From the NCBI GenBank assembly GCA_016716635.1, contig JADJVZ010000013.1:62001-126000 (forward strand): a stretch of 64,000 nt of DNA. Direction: 5' to 3'. Source of the stretch: Micropruina sp. (GTDB lineage: Bacteria > Actinomycetota > Actinomycetes > Propionibacteriales > Propionibacteriaceae). Below, one piece after another: positions 15,727 through 24,517 of this stretch. The notes below the pieces were generated by a model. The model did no database searches. It was not told the origin of the DNA and saw nothing but the letters and a program-made list of their open reading frames with translations. Position 1 is the stretch's first letter. The number at the start of each line of letters is the position of its first letter. A program made the position numbers and the translations under genes.

Positions 15727-15793
15727 TCACGCCTCGGGTCCCTCGCGCCCCACGACCGGCTCGTCGTCAACGCAGAACCCCTCCCAAACCGCA

Positions 15794-15816
15794 GCCCGGC
15801 GATCAAATCGCCGGGC
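15794..15816 (-). terminator. Strong hairpin downstream of the GH65 gene
   Basis: GCCCGGCGAT (15794-15803) pairs perfectly with ATCGCCGGGC (15807-15816) around the loop CAA. Lies 66-88 bases beyond the GH65 stop on the minus strand. No U-run follows, as is common in high-G+C actinobacteria. Confidence 0.6.
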
Positions 15817-15843
15817 CGCAGAAGGGGGCCCGGTCCTGCACCC

Positions 15844-15859
15844 CCCGGTTCAAACCGGG
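15844..15859 (-). terminator. Short hairpin directly after the GH65 gene
   Basis: CCCGGTT (15844-15850) pairs with AACCGGG (15853-15859) around two bases, 23 bases beyond the GH65 stop. Together with the hairpin at 15794-15816 it forms a double terminator that separates this operon from DUF2871. Confidence 0.5.
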
Positions 15860-15881
15860 CCAGAAACCCCAAGAGCCGTCG

Positions 15882-18401
15882 TCAGGCTCCGGGGAGGTTG
15901 AGAGTCACCTGGTGAGGTGTGGCGGGACGGCCGTGGATCAACGGCACCCGCCCTGTGATGGTCGGCAGCACGGGCCCTTGGCCCTCCAGCGGGATCCGGA
16001 CCGCGTTGACCCGCTCCGACAACCGGACGTCATGGCCGCGCACGCAGATGCTGCCACCCGCGCCCTCGACCAACCGCAGGGAGACTTCGTCGGCCGTCAG
16101 CTCAATCCGGACGACCGACCCCTGGAGGCGGCAGCTGAAAGCGAGCTTCTCCCACGAGGCGGGCAGCCGCGGATCGAGCGACAGGTTGCCGGCGAAGTCG
16201 CGCAGCCCACCAAAGCCGTGGACGAGCGCGTTCCACACCCCGCCCGCCGACGCCACGTGGACGCCGTCTCGGGTGTTGTGGTGAGAATCCGCCAGGTCGA
16301 CGAAGACCGCGTCCTCGAACGCCGACAGGGCCCGGTCTTGGTAGCCGACCTCGGCCGCCACAATGGCGCTCACCGCTGCCGATAGCGTCGAATCGCCGGT
16401 GGTGATCGGGTCGTAGTACTCGAAGTTCGCGCGCTTCTCGGCGTCGGAGAAAGCGTCCCCGACCAGGAACAGGGCCAGCACGGTGTCGGCCTGCTTCAAC
16501 ACCTGATGCCGGTAGATCACCAGCGGGTGGTAGTGCAGCAGCAGCGGCTGTTTGGACGCCGGGGTGTTCTCGAGGTCCCAGACCTCTCGCGAGAGGAAAT
16601 CCTCGTCTTGCCCGTGGACGCCAAAGATCTTGTCGTAGGGCACCGCCATGGCCTCGGCCGCGTCTTCCCAGGTCTCCGCCGCGTCCGCGGCGAGATCGAA
16701 CTCGGTGAGCAGCCGTGCGTACCTCTCGGGCTCGGACTCCCGGACGCTCCGCAACGCCGCGGCGGAACGCCGAAGGTTCGCCCGGGCCATGAGGTTGGTG
16801 TACAGGTTGTTGTTGACCAGGGCCGTGTATTCGTCCGGCCCCGTCACCTCGTGCAGGTTGAACCGGTTGCCCGGCCCGCCGAAGAAGCCGAGGTCGGCGT
16901 ACAACTTTGCGGTCTCGATGAGGACGGGCAGCGCCTCGCCCGTGAGGTAATCAGGGTCGCCGCTGACGTCGGCGTACTTCGCCAGGGCGAAGGTCACGTC
17001 CGCGTCGATGTGGTACTGCGCGGTGCCGGCCGGGAAGTAGGCGGAGGCCTCGTGGCCGTTGATCGTCCGCCACGGGAACAGCGCGCCCCGCTGCGACAGC
17101 TCGGACGCGCGGTCGCGGGCCTGGTCGAGCGTGTTGAGCCGGAAGCCGAGCACCCCCTTGGCGAGCGCGGGATGGGTGTGGATCAGGAACGGCACCAGGT
17201 ACACCTCGGTGTCCCAGAAGTAGTGGCCCTCGTACCCGGCGCCGGACACGCCCTTGGCGCCGATGCCGCGCCTCTCGACGCGCGCGGACGCTTGCGCCAA
17301 CTGGAACAGGCACCAGCGGACGGCCTGCTGAACCTCGGGCTGGCCACCCACCTCGATGTCGGCCGTGCGCCAATAGCGGGTGAGCCAGTCGCGCTGCTCG
17401 TCCGCGATGGTGTCGCGACCGGCCTCCTGCGCCAGGGTGAGCGTCTGGCGCGCTTCGTCGAGCAGGACGTCGCTCGACACCGCCTCGGGTCCGTCGTGAT
17501 AGGCGGCCCATTTGGTCAGCTGGAGCGACTCTCCGGCGACCAACTTCCCGGTGAAGGTCACGGTAGCGAGATCGTCCGATTGGACGAGCGTCCGCGCGAC
17601 CTGGCGCGGGGCCTGTACGTCGTGGTCAACCGCGACGGCCAGACCGAGCCGGGAGCGGGTCGTCCGGTAGGCGTGCAGCACCCGGTCGCCCTCGTGGACG
17701 ATCGTTTCGGGCGTCAGCACCCGATCACCGAAGGCCGTCGCCCGACGCGGATCGAAGCCCCCGGCACCCACCACCCGCGGTTCGTCTTGGCGGTTGCGCA
17801 ACTCGGAGGCGATCTGCACCTCGACATTGCCGGAGAGGGCGGTGACCTCGAGGGTCATGACGGCGAGATTGCGGCGGGTGAACGACACCAGGCGGGTCGT
17901 GGTCACCTGCAGGGTGGCGCCGCCGCGAGTCGTCCAGACGAGCGTCCGACGCAGTACGCCGTCGCGGAAGTCGAGGCTGCGCTGATACCCCGACACGTGA
18001 CTGGCATCCAGATCCAGGCGCTCACCGTCGACCGACAACGCCATCGTCGTGGCATCGGGCAGGTTGACGATGGTCTGGCCCTCCCGCGCGAAGCCGTAGG
18101 CGTTCTCGGGGTACTTGATCTCCCACGTCTCGTGGAAGCCGTTGAGGAAGCAACCGTGAGCGTGGGCGGGCGTCCCCTCCTCAGGGGTCGCCCGGATGCC
18201 TAGATGGCCGTTGGCGACGGCGAAGACGGTCTCGCGGGCACCCATGAGCGCATGCTCGTGGCGGGTCTCGGTGAGGCCCCACGGCTCGACCGGCAGGGCA
18301 GCGCGATCGATCGGATCAGCGACCTTTCGAGCCGGACGCACGGTCGCGGGCTCGCTCTGCGTGGTCGGAGCGTCGAGGCGGTCGGCGAAATCGAGGGTCA
18401 C
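15882..18401 (-). CDS. Glycoside hydrolase family 65 protein, probable disaccharide phosphorylase
   Basis: Cytoplasmic enzyme of 839 residues. The N-terminal beta-sandwich, the (alpha/alpha)6 barrel with GYEGHYFWDTEVYLVPF, and the catalytic acid Glu in EVTGPDEYTALVNNNLYTN (near residue 520) are typical of GH65 maltose, kojibiose or trehalose phosphorylases. These split an alpha-glucobiose with phosphate into glucose and beta-glucose 1-phosphate. The start GTG 18401 overlaps the beta-phosphoglucomutase stop by 4 bases, and that enzyme converts the product to glucose 6-phosphate, which supports a phosphorylase over a hydrolase. Exact disaccharide unknown. Two hairpins follow the stop. Confidence 0.93.
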   Translation of the reverse strand: MTLDFADRLDAPTTQSEPATVRPARKVADPIDRAALPVEPWGLTETRHEHALMGARETVFAVANGHLGIRATPEEGTPAHAHGCFLNGFHETWEIKYPENAYGFAREGQTIVNLPDATTMALSVDGERLDLDASHVSGYQRSLDFRDGVLRRTLVWTTRGGATLQVTTTRLVSFTRRNLAVMTLEVTALSGNVEVQIASELRNRQDEPRVVGAGGFDPRRATAFGDRVLTPETIVHEGDRVLHAYRTTRSRLGLAVAVDHDVQAPRQVARTLVQSDDLATVTFTGKLVAGESLQLTKWAAYHDGPEAVSSDVLLDEARQTLTLAQEAGRDTIADEQRDWLTRYWRTADIEVGGQPEVQQAVRWCLFQLAQASARVERRGIGAKGVSGAGYEGHYFWDTEVYLVPFLIHTHPALAKGVLGFRLNTLDQARDRASELSQRGALFPWRTINGHEASAYFPAGTAQYHIDADVTFALAKYADVSGDPDYLTGEALPVLIETAKLYADLGFFGGPGNRFNLHEVTGPDEYTALVNNNLYTNLMARANLRRSAAALRSVRESEPERYARLLTEFDLAADAAETWEDAAEAMAVPYDKIFGVHGQDEDFLSREVWDLENTPASKQPLLLHYHPLVIYRHQVLKQADTVLALFLVGDAFSDAEKRANFEYYDPITTGDSTLSAAVSAIVAAEVGYQDRALSAFEDAVFVDLADSHHNTRDGVHVASAGGVWNALVHGFGGLRDFAGNLSLDPRLPASWEKLAFSCRLQGSVVRIELTADEVSLRLVEGAGGSICVRGHDVRLSERVNAVRIPLEGQGPVLPTITGRVPLIHGRPATPHQVTLNLPGA

Positions 18402-19123
18402 GGCACAAGCTCCCCCAGGTCAGAGACGACAAGATCGGCGCCCGCGGCGCGAAGGGCGTCCGCGCCCACGCCCCGATCGACGCCCACAACCTCGGCGAAG
18501 TGCCCGGCGTGACCGGCGGCGACCCCCGAGATGGCGTCTTCGAAGACGGACGCGCGATCGGCGGGCACACCCAGCAGGGCCGCGGCGCGCAGGAAGGTGT
18601 CCGGGGCGGGCTTGCCCGGCAACGACTCGCGGCGGGCGACGACGCCGTCCACCACGACCTCGAAGCGGTCCCGCAGGCCAGCGGCGGTCAAGACCGCCTC
18701 CGCGTTGGCCGAGGACGACACCACGGCGACCCGGACGCCGTCGCGGGCCAGGCGGTCGAGCAGGCGGACCGATCCCGGGTACGGGGTGACGCCGTCGGCG
18801 GCCAAGACGGCGGAGAACACGGCGTTCTTCCGGTTACCGAGCCCGCACACCGATTCGATGCTCCCCCGGTCCTGGGGGGTGCCGTCCGGCAGGACGATGC
18901 CCCGCGAGGCGAGAAACGAGCGGACGCCGTCGTAGCGGGGCTTGCCGTCCACATAGGCGAAGTAGTCGGCATCCGTGTACGGCTCCGCGACGCCTCGGGT
19001 CGGCAAGTACTCGTTGAAGAGTTGGCTCCACGCGCGCATGTGCACGTCCGCGGTGGGCGTCAGGACGCCGTCCAGGTCGAACAGGGCCGCATCGCAGGCC
19101 TTCAGGGTTGGAGTCACACTCAC
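18398..19123 (-). CDS. pgmB: Beta-phosphoglucomutase, HAD family
   Basis: Converts beta-glucose 1-phosphate to glucose 6-phosphate via a phospho-aspartate enzyme. The HAD nucleophile and general acid Asp appear in ALFDLDGVLTPTADVH (residues 14-29), with VVSSSANAEAVL near 134, the Lys in SLPGKPAPDTFLRAA near 167 and VFEDAISGVAAG near 192. At 241 residues it is slightly longer than Lactococcus-type enzymes. GTG 19123 gives MSVTPTLKACDAALFDLDG. It is translated ahead of and overlaps the GH65 gene. A LacI-type gene upstream and the shared operator-like 12-mer suggest sugar control. Confidence 0.92.
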   Translation of the reverse strand: MSVTPTLKACDAALFDLDGVLTPTADVHMRAWSQLFNEYLPTRGVAEPYTDADYFAYVDGKPRYDGVRSFLASRGIVLPDGTPQDRGSIESVCGLGNRKNAVFSAVLAADGVTPYPGSVRLLDRLARDGVRVAVVSSSANAEAVLTAAGLRDRFEVVVDGVVARRESLPGKPAPDTFLRAAALLGVPADRASVFEDAISGVAAGHAGHFAEVVGVDRGVGADALRAAGADLVVSDLGELVP

Positions 19124-19175
19124 GGGTGCCGTCCTTCGGTTCTCACGGGTTCGCCTTGTAGAAAAGAGCTACATG

Positions 19176-19187
19176 CGAAGCACTTTT
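19176..19187. promoter_or_regulatory. Candidate LacI-family operator in front of pgmB
   Basis: CGAAGCACTTTT occurs here, 53-64 bases upstream of the pgmB start, and again at 20270-20281 before the lacI-type gene. GAAGC/ACTTT is an imperfect palindrome around a central GC, the form usual for LacI-family sites. Nearby, TGTAG and CTACA (about 19157-19173) form a second small inverted repeat. Confidence 0.6.
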
Positions 19188-19256
19188 AGTGTGCGGAAAC
19201 ACGGGCCTCCTGTCAACCACTTTGCGGGTGTGTTTTTAAGGCGACTAGGGGCCGCG

Positions 19257-20252
19257 CTACAGGGTGTCTCGCAGCACCAGTTGCACCGGCAACACCGTGC
19301 GGCGTCCGCGGATCTCGGTCTCGTCCATCAGCCCGCGCAACGCCGTCATGGCCGCGCTGCCGGTCTCTTGGAGAGGCTGCCGGACGGTCGTGAGACCGGT
19401 CGCCGCCGCCCAGTCCAGATCGTCGAAACCGACGATGGCGATATCGTCCGGCACCCGCAGGCCCAGATCGTGTGCCACGCGGAGGCACGACAGAGCCGCG
19501 GTGTCGGAGTAAGCGAAGATCGCGGTAGGTCGATCCGGGCGGTCGAGCAGCGCCCAGGCGCCCTTGGCATAGTCGGTGGGGCTGCTGGCCACGAGCTGGA
19601 TCAGCGCCGGGTCGAGGGGCGTGCCGGCCGCGGCCAGGGTGGCTTCGAATCCCCCCAGGCGGCGGACGACCGCCGAACGCTTCGACCACACCTGCTGCTT
19701 CTCGCCCAAGAAGGCGACGCGGCGGTGGCCACGTTCGACGAAGGCGTCCGCGACCATCCGCCCGCCCGCCGTGTCATCGACCATGACGCTGGTGAAACCC
19801 TCGTCCGTGGTGTCGACCAGCACCGTGGGCAGCTCGCTGTCGAGCAGCCGGCTGCGGGCCGCGGGCTCGAGGGGCAGGGACATGATGATGAGACCGTCAA
19901 GCCGTCGGGCAACCGGGGCGGCCTCGACGAACGTGGAAGCCGTAGAGGCCGACGGGTGATCCATCACCACCACCTCGGTCTGGCCGCTCGTCGCCCGCTC
20001 GAGCACGCCCGCCAGCCGCTGCCAGAACGAGGGGTACGACGTGAAGGGCGCCAGCACCCCGACGTAGCCGAGGTCCCGCCGGGCGCGGGCGATCGCTTGA
20101 TCTTTCGGGACGAAGCCCAAGCTGTTGATCGCATCTAAGACCCGCTGCCGCGTGGCGGCAGAGACCTTGTCGGGGCGGTTGACGGCGTTCGAGACCGTCG
20201 AGATGCTGACCTTCGCCAGCCGCGACACGTCGTAGATCGTGACCTGCTTCAC
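19257..20252 (-). CDS. LacI-family transcriptional regulator
   Basis: Sugar-responsive repressor of 331 residues. The N-terminal helix-turn-helix VTIYDVSRLAKVSISTVSNAVNRPDKVSAATRQRV is textbook LacI, followed by the hinge GFVPKDQAIARARR and a periplasmic-binding-protein-like sensor domain. GTG 20252 is chosen because it puts the HTH at residue 3, and the site 20270-20281 lies just upstream. It precedes pgmB and the GH65 gene in the same orientation with a 133-base gap. It most likely senses an alpha-glucobiose and represses both itself and the phosphorylase operon. Confidence 0.93.
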   Translation of the reverse strand: MKQVTIYDVSRLAKVSISTVSNAVNRPDKVSAATRQRVLDAINSLGFVPKDQAIARARRDLGYVGVLAPFTSYPSFWQRLAGVLERATSGQTEVVVMDHPSASTASTFVEAAPVARRLDGLIIMSLPLEPAARSRLLDSELPTVLVDTTDEGFTSVMVDDTAGGRMVADAFVERGHRRVAFLGEKQQVWSKRSAVVRRLGGFEATLAAAGTPLDPALIQLVASSPTDYAKGAWALLDRPDRPTAIFAYSDTAALSCLRVAHDLGLRVPDDIAIVGFDDLDWAAATGLTTVRQPLQETGSAAMTALRGLMDETEIRGRRTVLPVQLVLRDTL

Positions 20253-20269
20253 GCCTCTACCTCTTCCGC

Positions 20270-20281
20270 CGAAGCACTTTT
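20270..20281. promoter_or_regulatory. Candidate LacI-family operator in front of the regulator gene
   Basis: Second exact copy of CGAAGCACTTTT, 18-29 bases upstream of the GTG at 20252. Two exact 12-mers, one before the regulator and one before its likely target operon, argue for autoregulation. Confidence 0.6.
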
Positions 20282-20368
20282 GGTTGGGTTGATGATCTCC
20301 CATGGGGCGGCCTTAGGGGGCTTAGGCTAGTGCTGTGGCGTGGATTATTCGTGGAACCGCGGTGTAAC

Positions 20369-20396
20369 TTACGGTCACGTAACCAGTAAATAGACT
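20369..20396 (+). promoter_or_regulatory. Promoter and palindrome of the 2-oxoacid dehydrogenase operon
   Basis: TAGACT at 20391-20396 is a good -10 element; TTACGG at 20369-20374 is a possible -35 with a 16-base spacer. TTACG-GTCA-CGTAA at 20369-20382 is a perfect inverted repeat overlapping that -35, resembling TetR-type operators. Transcription would give a leader of about 10 bases with CGGAGG before ATG 20411. Confidence 0.5.
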
Positions 20397-20410
20397 CGTT
20401 CGGAGGCCTG

Positions 20411-21520
20411 ATGAAGGACGTGGAGGATGTGGCCACAGCCGATCCGGCGCTCGACTTCGTCCAGCTGCTGACGCCCGACGGGGTCCGTGTGCAGCACGAT
20501 GACTTCGACTACGCCGGGACGGACGCCGACCTCGCGGCCGCCCTTCGCGACATGGTGCTCTCCCGCCGCATCGATACCGAGGCCACGGCCCTCCAGCGCA
20601 AGGGTGAACTCGGCCTGTGGCCGCCCCTGCTCGGCCAAGAGGCCGCGCAAGTGGGCTCGGCGCGGGCGCTGAAACCGTCCGATGAGGCCGTGCCTAGCTA
20701 CCGGGAGCACGCCGTGGCGTGGTGCCGGGGCATTGATCCACTGGAACTGCTGGCCCCCTTCCGCGGCACCGACATGATCGGGTGGGACAGCGTGGCCACC
20801 CGCTTCCACTTGTACTCGTTCGTGATCGGCTCCCAGACCCTGCACGCCACCGGCATCGCCATGGCGCAACAGCTTGACGGCCGCGTGGGCAACGAGGACC
20901 CCGAGCAGAACGCGGCCACGATCGTCTACTTCGGCGACGGCGCCACCAGTCAAGGCGACGTCAACGAAGCTTTCGTCTTCGCAGCTTCCTTCAACGCACC
21001 GATCGTGTTCTTCTGCCAGAACAACCAATGGGCGATCAGCGAACCGATCGCATTGCAGTCCAGGATCCCGCTCTATCGGCGGGCGCGCGGTTACGGCTTC
21101 CCGGGCGTCCGCGTGGACGGCAACGACGTCCTCGCCGTCCAGGCCGTGACCACCTGGGCGCTGGAGCGGGCGCGCAACGGCGAAGGTCCGACCCTCATCG
21201 AGGCCCACACCTATCGGATGGGGGCGCACACCACCTCGGACGATCCCACCAAATATCGCTCGCGGGCCGAGACGGAGGCCTGGCGGGCCAAAGATCCGAT
21301 CTCGCGGTTGCGCACGTATCTGATGAACGCCGGCGCCATCGACCAGGTGTGGTTGGGCGCCTTGGAGGTCGAGTCGGTTGCGTTGGCCGTCCGGATTCGC
21401 GAAGGGTGCATTTCGCTACCGGAGCCCCGATTGTCCGATTGGTTCGATCGGGCCTACGCCCAGACTCCGGCCGCCATCCGCCGTCAGGGCGATGTGCAGC
21501 GGGCGCGCGAGGAGGCCTGA
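20411..21520 (+). CDS. Thiamine-dependent 2-oxoacid dehydrogenase E1 alpha subunit
   Basis: Alpha chain (369 residues) of a heterotetrameric E1 that decarboxylates pyruvate or a branched-chain 2-oxoacid and hands the acyl group to E2. The thiamine diphosphate motif is IVYFGDGATSQGDVNEAF to FCQNNQWAISEP (about residues 172-214), followed by the phosphorylation-loop-like HTYRMGAHTTSDDPTKYR near 270. The stop overlaps the E1 beta start (ATGA). Similar actinobacterial gene trios are annotated either as pyruvate or as branched-chain 2-oxoacid dehydrogenase; sequence reading alone does not decide. No E3 gene follows. Confidence 0.93.
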   Translation: MKDVEDVATADPALDFVQLLTPDGVRVQHDDFDYAGTDADLAAALRDMVLSRRIDTEATALQRKGELGLWPPLLGQEAAQVGSARALKPSDEAVPSYREHAVAWCRGIDPLELLAPFRGTDMIGWDSVATRFHLYSFVIGSQTLHATGIAMAQQLDGRVGNEDPEQNAATIVYFGDGATSQGDVNEAFVFAASFNAPIVFFCQNNQWAISEPIALQSRIPLYRRARGYGFPGVRVDGNDVLAVQAVTTWALERARNGEGPTLIEAHTYRMGAHTTSDDPTKYRSRAETEAWRAKDPISRLRTYLMNAGAIDQVWLGALEVESVALAVRIREGCISLPEPRLSDWFDRAYAQTPAAIRRQGDVQRAREEA

Positions 21521-22494
21521 TGCCCACGATGACCATGGCCAAGGCCCTCAACGCCGGGCTCCGTCGGACGCTCGCCGCCGATCCCAAAGTGCTGCTGGCG
21601 GGCGAAGACATCGGCTCTCTTGGAGGCGTGTTTCGGGTGACCGAGGGCCTGCAGGCCGAGTTCGGACGCAATCGCGTCATCGACTCCCCCCTCGCGGAAT
21701 CCGGGCTGATCGGCACGGCGATCGGCATGGCGCTGCGCGGCTACCGCCCGGTCTTGGAGATTCAGTTCGACGGCTTCGTGTTCCCGGGGTTCGACCAGAT
21801 CGTCACACAGGTGGCGCGGTATAGGTTCCGCTCGGGTGGGCGACTCGGGATTCCGATGGTGATTCGCATTCCCTATGGGGGCAACATCGGCGCGATCGAG
21901 CATCACAGCGAGTCCCCCGAGGCCTATTTCGCACACACGCCTGGGCTGAAGGTCGTCACGCCGTCCAACCCCAACGACGCCTATTGGATGATCCAGCAGG
22001 CGGTGGCGTCCGACGATCCGATCATCTTCTTGGAGCCCAAGCGGCGCTACCACGACAAGGGCGAGGTCGATGTCGACCTGCGCCCCGAACCGCTGCATGC
22101 GGCCCGGGTCGTGCGGCCCGGTCGCGACGCCACGGTGCTGTGTTACGGGCCGATGGTCCGGACGTGCCTCGACGCCGCCGGTGCCGCCTCCGAGGAGGGC
22201 ATCGAGCTTGAGGTCGTCGACCTACGGTCGCTGTCACCCCTCGACGACGCGGCGATGCTGGCCTCGGTGTTGAAGACCGGGCGGGCCATCGTGGTTCACG
22301 AGGCCGTCGGCAGCGGGGGCCTCGGGGCTGAGATCGCGGCCCGTTTGTCCGAGGCGCTGTTCCACGCGTTGGCGGCCCCTGTGGTGCGGGTCACCGCCCC
22401 CGACATTCCCTACCCGCCCAGCCGAGTCGAGCACGGCTACCTGCCGAACGTGGACCGCGTCCTGGACGCCGTCGATCGCGTTTTGGCCTACTGA
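21520..22494 (+). CDS. 2-oxoacid dehydrogenase E1 beta subunit
   Basis: Beta chain (324 residues) of the E1 enzyme. It begins PTMTMAKALNAGLRRTLAAD and shows LLAGEDIGSLGGVFRVTEGL, then RVIDSPLAESGLIGTAIGMA, both hallmarks of the pyrimidine-binding domain, and GSGGLGAEIAARL in the C-terminal domain. ATG 21520 overlaps the E1 alpha stop by 4 bases; the frame is open upstream but that is E1 alpha coding sequence. E2 follows after 12 bases with GAGAGGA as ribosome site. Confidence 0.94.
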   Translation: MPTMTMAKALNAGLRRTLAADPKVLLAGEDIGSLGGVFRVTEGLQAEFGRNRVIDSPLAESGLIGTAIGMALRGYRPVLEIQFDGFVFPGFDQIVTQVARYRFRSGGRLGIPMVIRIPYGGNIGAIEHHSESPEAYFAHTPGLKVVTPSNPNDAYWMIQQAVASDDPIIFLEPKRRYHDKGEVDVDLRPEPLHAARVVRPGRDATVLCYGPMVRTCLDAAGAASEEGIELEVVDLRSLSPLDDAAMLASVLKTGRAIVVHEAVGSGGLGAEIAARLSEALFHALAAPVVRVTAPDIPYPPSRVEHGYLPNVDRVLDAVDRVLAY

Positions 22495-22506
22495 GAGAGG
22501 ACGCTC

Positions 22507-23898
22507 ATGAGGACGTTCAACCTGCCGGATCCGGGCGAGGGACTAGTCGAGGCCGAGATCGTTTCGTGGCGTGTTGCCGTGGGCGACACGGTCGCCGTCA
22601 ACGACATCCTGCTGGAGATCGAGACCTCGAAGTCGCTGGTGGAACTACCGAGCCCCTGGGCGGGACGAGTTACGCAACTGCTGGTGTCGGAAGGCCAGGT
22701 CATTCCGATCGGATCGCCGATCGTGGTGATCGACGACGGCGAACATCCGATCACGGGCAACGTCTTGGACGTCGACGCTCCGGGTCCGAAGAGCCCGGAA
22801 ACGCCTGCCGAGGACGCCGAACCCCAATTGCTGGTCGGCTACGGCGCCAAGGAGTCGGTGATCACCCCGCGTCCGCGTCGGGGCGCCACGGTCGCCCCCA
22901 TCATTCCGGCCGCCGAAGTTCACGAAACCTACACCACCGAGCAGCCTGTTTCGCGGCCTGTCGACGAGCCGAAGCCGACAGCTCGCGTTGACGCCGAACC
23001 CTCGGGCGATGGCCTGCCCGACCCGGGCGAACCCGATTCCGACTTCACGGTTCCCCGTCCGATCCTCGCCAGCCCCGGCGCTCGCCGTCTGGCCCGCGAG
23101 ATCGGGGCCAACCTCGAAGGCATCCGCGGCACGGGTCCGAACGGGGTCATCACTGAGGACGACGTCCAACGCGCCGCCGATGAAGGCACGGCCCGGGACC
23201 GTCGCGTCCGCCTCAAGGGCGTCCGTCGGCAAATGTTCAACTCGATGACGGCGTCGCGAGCCGTACCGCAAGCGTCCGCGTGGGTCGAGGCGGATCTCAG
23301 CGCCACCATGACCCTCGTCGACACCCTGCGCGCCCGGCGCGAGTTCGCGAACCTGCGCGTCTCCCCACTGATGATCGTCGCCAAAGCCGCCTGCTTGGCC
23401 TTGCAGAAGCATCCGCAGCTGAACTCGTCCTGGGACGCCACGACCGACGAGGTCGTCCTGCACGGGGACGTGAACCTGGGCATCGCCGCGGCCACCCCGC
23501 GGGGCTTAGTGGTGCCGAACATCAAGCGGGCGAACACGTTGACGCTGCACGGCCTCACAACGGCCCTCAACGAGATGGTGGTGACGGCCCGCGAAGGACG
23601 CGTGCGTCCGATCGACATGACCGGCGGCACCTTCACCATCACCAACGTGGGGGTGTTCGGCATCGACTCGGGCGTCCCGATCTTGAACCCTGGCGAGTCC
23701 GCGATCCTCTGCCTCGGGACGATCACCCGCCGCCCTTGGGTGGTCGGGACGGGCGCCGACGAGCGCATCGTTCCGCGTTGGGTGACGACCCTGTCCGTGA
23801 CGTTCGACCATCGCCTCGTCGACGGCGAGCAGGGCTCCCGCTTCCTCGGGGACGTTGCTACGATCCTGGCCGATCCAGCCTTGTCACTACTCTTCTAA
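22507..23898 (+). CDS. Dihydrolipoamide acyltransferase (E2)
   Basis: Core subunit of the complex, 463 residues. One lipoyl domain occupies residues 1-78, with the lipoylated Lys at 42 in EIETSKSLVELPSP. A Pro/Glu-rich linker follows, then a peripheral-subunit-binding domain (about 180-220, ASPGARRLAREIGANLEGI) and the catalytic acyltransferase domain with FDHRLVDGEQGSRFL near 433, whose His and Asp are the active residues. The usual DKA around the lipoyl Lys is SKS here. Acyl preference unknown. E3 must come from elsewhere in the genome. Confidence 0.94.
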   Translation: MRTFNLPDPGEGLVEAEIVSWRVAVGDTVAVNDILLEIETSKSLVELPSPWAGRVTQLLVSEGQVIPIGSPIVVIDDGEHPITGNVLDVDAPGPKSPETPAEDAEPQLLVGYGAKESVITPRPRRGATVAPIIPAAEVHETYTTEQPVSRPVDEPKPTARVDAEPSGDGLPDPGEPDSDFTVPRPILASPGARRLAREIGANLEGIRGTGPNGVITEDDVQRAADEGTARDRRVRLKGVRRQMFNSMTASRAVPQASAWVEADLSATMTLVDTLRARREFANLRVSPLMIVAKAACLALQKHPQLNSSWDATTDEVVLHGDVNLGIAAATPRGLVVPNIKRANTLTLHGLTTALNEMVVTAREGRVRPIDMTGGTFTITNVGVFGIDSGVPILNPGESAILCLGTITRRPWVVGTGADERIVPRWVTTLSVTFDHRLVDGEQGSRFLGDVATILADPALSLLF

Positions 23899-23974
23899 CG
23901 CGTCAGCGGGCTAGGGCGACCCCCTCGGCGTCTAGCCTGGCGCAGGTTCAACCCGACGACTCGAAGGAAACCCC

Positions 23975-24517
23975 ATGCGTCTGATCTCCACCATCGCTCT
24001 GGCCGCGTGCGCCCTGGTCCTCGCCGGATGTTCGGGGGGCACGTCCTCGTCCACCGCTGCGTCCACCGCTGCGTCCACGGCCGCATCAACAGCCGCCTCA
24101 ACTGCCGCGTCAGCAACCGCCCCCAAGGCTTCGACGCTGACTGCCGAGCAGGTGGCAAAGGCACTGCCGAAGACGTACCAAGGCATGACCAAGACCGGCG
24201 GAGACACCCCCGGAAAGACGACGGCCGGAACAGTGCCGGTCACGACGTGGGTTGCCGCCTACAGCGACGCCGCCAAGCCGGAGGATGTGGTTGTCGTGAT
24301 GACCATGAAAGCCGACGACCCCGACGCCGTGATGAAGGTGGCCGAAGCCCTCTGGGCGAGCAAGAGCACCGTCAGCGGCGCTCTGTGCGGCACAGCCTCC
24401 GGAGCCAGTTCTTGCATGGTCAAGCTCGCCGACGGCCTCGTGTCGGTGTCGGGCGCAAAGCCCGCAGAGACCTTGGCGGCCATAGCCAGCAAAGCGTCCG
24501 CGGGCTCACTCTCCTAA
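23975..24517 (+). CDS. Small lipoprotein with STAA repeats
   Basis: Secreted, membrane-anchored protein of 180 residues. Signal peptide MRLISTIALAACALVLAGC ends in a lipobox with Cys 19. The mature N-terminus carries five near-perfect STAA units (STAASTAASTAA), a flexible tether encoded by an imperfect 12-base DNA repeat at about 24051-24118. The remaining domain (about 52-180) has two Cys near positions 135 and 146 that may form a disulfide (LCGTASGASSCMVKLADG). GAAGGAAA precedes the ATG. Its stop overlaps the convergent DUF4188 stop. No known family recognised. Confidence 0.75.
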   Translation: MRLISTIALAACALVLAGCSGGTSSSTAASTAASTAASTAASTAASATAPKASTLTAEQVAKALPKTYQGMTKTGGDTPGKTTAGTVPVTTWVAAYSDAAKPEDVVVVMTMKADDPDAVMKVAEALWASKSTVSGALCGTASGASSCMVKLADGLVSVSGAKPAETLAAIASKASAGSLS

